Shown one piece after another: positions 60,510 to 64,000 of a DNA stretch of 64,000 nt. The stretch spans positions 1,240,001-1,304,000 of the forward strand of contig CAWCUZ010000002.1 in assembly GCA_963798795.1 (NCBI GenBank), given 5' to 3'. The position numbers and the translations under genes were made by a program. Origin of the DNA: CAWCUZ01 sp963798795 (GTDB taxonomy: Bacteria; Acidobacteriota; Vicinamibacteria; Vicinamibacterales; SCN-69-37). Each line of letters starts with the position of its first letter. The first letter of the stretch is position 1. Below the pieces are notes generated by a model. That model did not search any database. It was not told the origin of the DNA and was given only the letters and a program-made list of their open reading frames with translations.

Positions 60510-61844
60510 GTGAGAATCCAGCGCATTCACGCGCGCGAGATCCTCGACTCGCGCGGCAATCCCACAATCGAGGTTGACGTTCAGCTCGACGGCGGCGCCC
60601 GCGGACGGGCGGCGGTCCCGTCGGGCGCATCCACCGGAACGCGCGAAGCGCTCGAGCTGCGCGACGGCGACGCGTCACGCTTCAGTGGCAAGGGCGTGCG
60701 CAAGGCCGTCGGCCACGTCAACGGCGAAATTGCCACCGCGATGGCGGGACAGGAATTCGACCAGCGGGCGCTGGACCGCCGGCTGATCGATCTGGACGGG
60801 ACGCCCAACAAAGGCCGGCTCGGCGCCAACGCGCTGCTCGGCGTGTCGATGGCGGCCGCGCGCGCCTGTGCGGTCGCCGAGCGCCAGCCGCTGTTCGTGC
60901 ACCTGGCCAGCCTGTTGCCCGAGGATCTGCGGGCGGCCGGTCCGCTGCTCCCCGTGCCGATGATGAACATCCTCAACGGCGGGGCGCACGCCGACACGAA
61001 CGTGGACTTCCAGGAGTTCATGGTGATGCCGGCGGGTCTGCCGAACTTCGCCGAGGCGCTCCGCGTGGGCGTCGAGACGTTTCACGCCCTCAAAGGCCTC
61101 CTGAAGGAGCGCGGGCTGTCGACGGGCGTGGGCGACGAGGGCGGGTTCGCGCCGAGCCTGTCGTCCAACCGCGAAGCGCTCGAGCTCGTCCTGGAAGCGG
61201 TGCGGCGGGCCGGGTACGAGCCGGGTCGCGACGCCTGGCTCGCCCTCGACGTCGCCGCAAGCGAGTTCTGGGATGATGCGGCCGGCGGCTACGACCTGCG
61301 CAAGTCGGGCGAGGGACGGAAATCGGCCGACGACCTGATCGCGCTCTACGCCGACTGGGTCCGGCAGTACCCGATTGCCTCCATCGAGGACGGCCTGGCC
61401 GAAGCCGACTGGCACGGCTGGCAGCGGCTCACCGCCGCGTTGGGCGACAGGGTGCAGCTGATCGGCGACGACATCTTCGTCACCAATCCGGACATCCTGC
61501 GCCGCGGCATCGACGAGCACATTGCGAACGCGCTGCTCGTCAAGCTGAACCAGATCGGCACGGTCAGCGAGACGCTCGAGGCCATGCAGATGGCGCGGCA
61601 GGCCGGCTACGCGTGCGTGATCTCGCATCGATCGGGTGAAACCGAGGACACCACCATCGCGGACTTCGCCGTCGCCACCCGCGCCGGACAGATCAAGACC
61701 GGGTCGGCGAGCCGGTCCGATCGGACGGCCAAGTACAATCAGCTCCTGCGCATCGAGGAGGCGCTCGGCGGGTCGGCCCGGTTCGCGGGCCGGGACGCGC
61801 TCGAGCACCTCGCCGCCGGCGGTGCCGCTCCCCACGCCGGCTGA
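60510..61844 (+). CDS. eno: Enolase
   Basis: This glycolytic enzyme converts 2-phosphoglycerate to phosphoenolpyruvate. The 444 residues include IHAREILDSRGNPTIEVDV, the mobile loop PSGASTGTREALELRDGD, GANALLGVSMA, the metal ligands (ALDVAASEFW, SIEDGLAEADW, IGDDIFVTNP), the catalytic lysine region ALLVKLNQIGT and SHRSGETEDTTIADFAV. GTG 60510 is chosen over the in-frame GTG at 60450 because the conserved region begins at once. The phosphoglycerate mutase gene follows after 20 bp. Confidence 0.96.
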   Translation: MRIQRIHAREILDSRGNPTIEVDVQLDGGARGRAAVPSGASTGTREALELRDGDASRFSGKGVRKAVGHVNGEIATAMAGQEFDQRALDRRLIDLDGTPNKGRLGANALLGVSMAAARACAVAERQPLFVHLASLLPEDLRAAGPLLPVPMMNILNGGAHADTNVDFQEFMVMPAGLPNFAEALRVGVETFHALKGLLKERGLSTGVGDEGGFAPSLSSNREALELVLEAVRRAGYEPGRDAWLALDVAASEFWDDAAGGYDLRKSGEGRKSADDLIALYADWVRQYPIASIEDGLAEADWHGWQRLTAALGDRVQLIGDDIFVTNPDILRRGIDEHIANALLVKLNQIGTVSETLEAMQMARQAGYACVISHRSGETEDTTIADFAVATRAGQIKTGSASRSDRTAKYNQLLRIEEALGGSARFAGRDALEHLAAGGAAPHAG

Positions 61845-61864
61845 TCGGTTCGCGCAAGGACGCC

Positions 61865-62608
61865 ATGTATCGGCTCGTTCTGCTGCGGCACGGCGAAAGC
61901 GACTGGAACCGCGAGAACCGCTTCACCGGCTGGACCGACGTCGACCTGAGCGAGGCCGGCCGTGGCGAGGCGGCGCGCGCGGCGGCCCTGCTCCGCGACG
62001 AGGGCGACGAGTTCGACATCGCGTACACGTCGGTGCTCAAGCGCGCCATTCGCACCTGCTGGATCGTGCTCGATGCGCTGGACCTGCTCTGGATTCCAAT
62101 GGAAAAGGACTGGCGCCTGAACGAGCGCCACTACGGGGCGCTGCAGGGGCTCGACAAGGCCGAGACGGCGGCGAAACACGGTGCGGAGCAGACGCTCATC
62201 TGGCGGCGCAGCTACGATGTGCCCCCGCCCCCGCTCCCGCCCGGCGACCCGCGACAGCCGTCACGCGACCCGCGGTACGCGCAGTTGCGTCCGGACGAGC
62301 TGCCGTCGACCGAATCGCTCAAGGACACGGTGGCCCGGTTCCTGCCCTACTGGCACGAAACGATCGCCCCGGCGATCCGGGCCGGCAGGCGGGTGCTCAT
62401 CACCGCGCACGGCAACAGCCTGCGCGCGCTGGTCAAGCACCTGGATCGGGTGTCGGACAAGGACATCGTCGGGCTCAACATCCCGACGGGGATTCCGCTG
62501 GTCTACGAGCTGGACGCGGCGCTCGAGCCGATCCGACACACCTATCTGGGCGATCCGGAGGCCGCGCGGCGCGCGGCCGAGGCGGTCGCGAAGCAGACGC
62601 AGCGGTAG
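61865..62608 (+). CDS. gpmA: 2,3-bisphosphoglycerate-dependent phosphoglycerate mutase
   Basis: This enzyme interconverts 3- and 2-phosphoglycerate, the step before enolase. The 247 residues open LVLLRHGESDWNRENRFTGW with the phospho-histidine in RHGES, continue with TSVLKRAIRTCW, LNERHYGALQGLDKAETAAKHG, and the second catalytic His in TAHGNSLRALVKHLD. It is paired with eno in a two-gene glycolytic operon. Confidence 0.96.
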   Translation: MYRLVLLRHGESDWNRENRFTGWTDVDLSEAGRGEAARAAALLRDEGDEFDIAYTSVLKRAIRTCWIVLDALDLLWIPMEKDWRLNERHYGALQGLDKAETAAKHGAEQTLIWRRSYDVPPPPLPPGDPRQPSRDPRYAQLRPDELPSTESLKDTVARFLPYWHETIAPAIRAGRRVLITAHGNSLRALVKHLDRVSDKDIVGLNIPTGIPLVYELDAALEPIRHTYLGDPEAARRAAEAVAKQTQR

Positions 62609-62618
62609 GACGTTACCG

Positions 62619-62636
62619 GGCGGGCTGAAGCCCGCC
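62619..62636. terminator. Palindrome between convergent gpmA and hypothetical gene
   Basis: GGCGGGCT-GA-AGCCCGCC is a perfect hairpin between convergent stops, with the same CTGAAG core as at 10228 and 43266. Confidence 0.5.
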
Positions 62637-62646
62637 GGCTACGTGT

Positions 62647-62940
62647 TCATTCGACTTCTTTTTCCGTCGGCTCGTCCGCGGAGATGCGGAGCGACTTGAG
62701 GAAGCGGCGGTCGTTCGCCGTCATTTCCAGCGAGCGGCGCGCCTTGCGCGACGGCTTGGCGGCTGGCGCGGCGTTCGGATCACGATTGACGAAGCCGATG
62801 ACGGCTTCGAGGGAAACACGCAGGTCCAGTCCGGCGGCTCGCGCCTTCTCTCGGCAGGCTTCCACGCGCGCGTCGTCGGCGACCGCTGCAGCGATCGCAT
62901 CGGCCAGTTGCCGGGCCAACTGGTTCACAAGCGGTTCCAT
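62647..62940 (-). CDS. Small hypothetical protein
   Basis: I do not recognise this 97-residue protein. The N-terminal half is an amphipathic, Ala-rich helix (LVNQLARQLADAIAAAVADDARVEACREKARAAGLDLRV), followed by a Lys/Arg-rich patch (KPSRKARRSLE) and an acidic end (ADEPTEKEVE). ATG 62940 has a strong GGAGGT ribosome site, which rules out the longer upstream reading. A consensus promoter lies about 140 bp upstream, so it is probably expressed. It may be a small DNA- or RNA-associated protein, which is a guess from charge alone. Confidence 0.7.
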   Translation of the reverse strand: MEPLVNQLARQLADAIAAAVADDARVEACREKARAAGLDLRVSLEAVIGFVNRDPNAAPAAKPSRKARRSLEMTANDRRFLKSLRISADEPTEKEVE

Positions 62941-63304
62941 GCGGACCTCCGTACGCGGCCGGGCCGGGAGACCGGCGCGCAAGCCAGTCTCGCGACGCAA
63001 CGCTTCGGGCGAAGTGTTGGGTCGGGGGAGCTGGGCATCGATAGACCTGGGTCGGGGCTCCGTGATGCGGAAGAACTGGGCGCAATTGTAGACGTGAGGT
63101 GTACGACTGTCAATCGCCTGCGCGCGCATTCCGCCGATCGACGTGCGCTCAATTTGGTAAGTGCAATTCTGCGCACGGCAGCACCAGAGTTGTCGGTACG
63201 CGGCACGCCGGCGCGGCGCCGGCAGCGCGGGTGTTGACAGAAGTGTGGCGGCGCCTGGCGGTCCCGCCGCGAACCGTCAGGCCGGACTGGTACAATGCCG
63301 GCCG
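62941..63304. other. Divergent promoter region
   Basis: This gene-free stretch holds a consensus minus-strand promoter with a long leader for the small gene, and an extended -10 (TGGTACAAT, ending 63296) 8 nt before the methylmalonyl-CoA mutase start. The rest shows nothing recognisable. Confidence 0.55.
63085..63113 (-). promoter_or_regulatory. Consensus sigma70 promoter for the small hypothetical gene
   Basis: On the minus strand TTGACA (63113-63108), a 17-bp spacer and TACAAT (63090-63085). This is the best-matching promoter in the window. It predicts a 5' leader of about 138 nt. Confidence 0.7.
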
Positions 63305-64000
63305 ATGGCGCGTCCTTTCGCGCGGCCGGAGGACGTCGTGCGTGCCGGCGAACCCGGCGACGAACGTCCCGGCGTGTTCCCCTTCACCCGCGGGATTCAG
63401 CCGACCATGTATCGCGGCCGGTTGTGGACGATGCGCCAGTACGCCGGCTTTGCCACCGCCGCCGAATCGAATGCGCGGTACCGCTACCTGCTGGCCCGCG
63501 GAGTCACCGGCCTGAGCGTGGCGTTCGATCTGCCGACCCAGATGGGCTACGACTCGGACCATCCCCTCGCGCGCGGCGAAGTGGGCCGCGTGGGCGTCGC
63601 CGTCGATTCGATCGAGGACATGGCGGCGCTGTTCGAGGGCATCCCACTCGACCGCGTCTCGACGTCGATGACCATCAACGCCACTGCCATCGTGCTGCTG
63701 GCGCTGTACGTGGCGGTCGCCCGCCGGCAGGCGGTGCCGCTGGATCGGCTGAGCGGGACGATTCAGAACGACATCCTGAAGGAATACGTGGCGCGCGGCA
63801 CGTACATCTACCCGCCGCGGCCGTCGCTGCGCATCGTGACCGACATCTTCGCGTGGTGCGAGCGGGAGCTGCCGAACTGGAACACGATTTCGATCAGCGG
63901 CTACCACATCCGCGAAGCCGGCTCGACGGCCGTGCAGGAGGTGGCGTTCACGCTGGCGAACGGGATCGCGTACGTGGAGGCGGCGCGGGCCGCGGGGCTG
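63305..64000 (+). CDS. Methylmalonyl-CoA mutase large subunit (N-terminal part)
   Basis: This B12-dependent mutase interconverts methylmalonyl- and succinyl-CoA. The visible 232 residues include FPFTRGIQPTMYRGRLWTMRQYAGF, SVAFDLPTQMGYDSDHP, the substrate-pocket RVSTSMTINATA, GTIQNDILKEYVARGTYIYPP and NTISISGYHIREAGSTAVQEVAF. The frame is open at the window end. The N-terminus is shorter than in most homologues, which carry 40-60 further residues. The -10 box 8 nt upstream supports ATG 63305 as a leaderless start. Confidence 0.93.
   Translation, partial: MARPFARPEDVVRAGEPGDERPGVFPFTRGIQPTMYRGRLWTMRQYAGFATAAESNARYRYLLARGVTGLSVAFDLPTQMGYDSDHPLARGEVGRVGVAVDSIEDMAALFEGIPLDRVSTSMTINATAIVLLALYVAVARRQAVPLDRLSGTIQNDILKEYVARGTYIYPPRPSLRIVTDIFAWCERELPNWNTISISGYHIREAGSTAVQEVAFTLANGIAYVEAARAAGL

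Noticed and set aside
63234..63239. Plus-strand TTGACA as -35 for methylmalonyl-CoA mutase
   Set aside because: The nearest good -10 (TACAAT at 63291) is about 51 bp away, far beyond a workable spacer.

Overview
The window looks like a chromosomal segment of a GC-rich Acidobacteriota, most likely class Vicinamibacteria. This is inferred from the very high GC content, a PadR regulator coupled to an ADOP-type permease, the NHL-repeat and Tat-signal proteins, and Bacillus-type purS/purQ/purL genes. It is not a phage or plasmid. It is mostly housekeeping DNA, with one clear mobile-element story involving a RAYT transposase and its REP repeats.

Layout. 1-2040 holds a histidine kinase (cut by the left edge) and its OmpR-type regulator. 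2113-5450 holds a PfkB sugar kinase, a frameshifted exported protein and a sulfatase-fold hydrolase. 5450-6530 holds an AlkB repair enzyme and a 49/44-bp tandem-repeat array. 6526-12639 holds NHL-repeat secreted proteins around two tandem Tat-exported aminotransferases. 12736-17811 holds a HupE/UreJ-like membrane protein, a c-type cytochrome with a CX3CH motif, a PQQ dehydrogenase, a REP doublet and yajQ. 17851-20170 holds an exported amidohydrolase and a TPR protein. 20219-26735 is a complete rRNA operon on the minus strand (16S, tRNA-Ile, tRNA-Ala, 23S, 5S) with two promoters, processing stems and a terminator. tyrS and padR/ADOP follow.

31093-41989 is a long minus-strand operon: M16 peptidase, purB, purS, purQ, purL, purF, an exported HEAT protein, purM and purN. 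Many of its junctions overlap by ATGA or are only a few bases apart. A RAYT with its flanking REP units sits in opposite orientation exactly between purM and purN. One arm of the element ends purM with a stop codon and the other supplies the GTG start of purN. The same repeat family forms a doublet behind the PQQ dehydrogenase gene and lies in frame at the 5' end of rlmN. purE and purD lie just beyond rlmN, so most of de novo purine synthesis is here.

45252-54010 runs rpsU, a STAS protein, a UbiA-type prenyltransferase, a DUF362 protein, an Arg-rich-tailed protein and four glycosyltransferases in an A-B-B-A order, probably a surface polysaccharide module. 54080-60375 is an outer-membrane barrel, a PDZ/multi-TM histidine kinase and an NtrC-type regulator. 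60510-62608 is enolase and phosphoglycerate mutase. The window ends inside methylmalonyl-CoA mutase.

Two general points. About ten genes carry single-base frameshifts, mostly a GG or CC run lengthened by one base, including in essential genes; consensus sequencing errors are the likeliest explanation. Many genes have a -10 box only 6-10 nt before the start codon and no Shine-Dalgarno sequence, which suggests common leaderless transcription.
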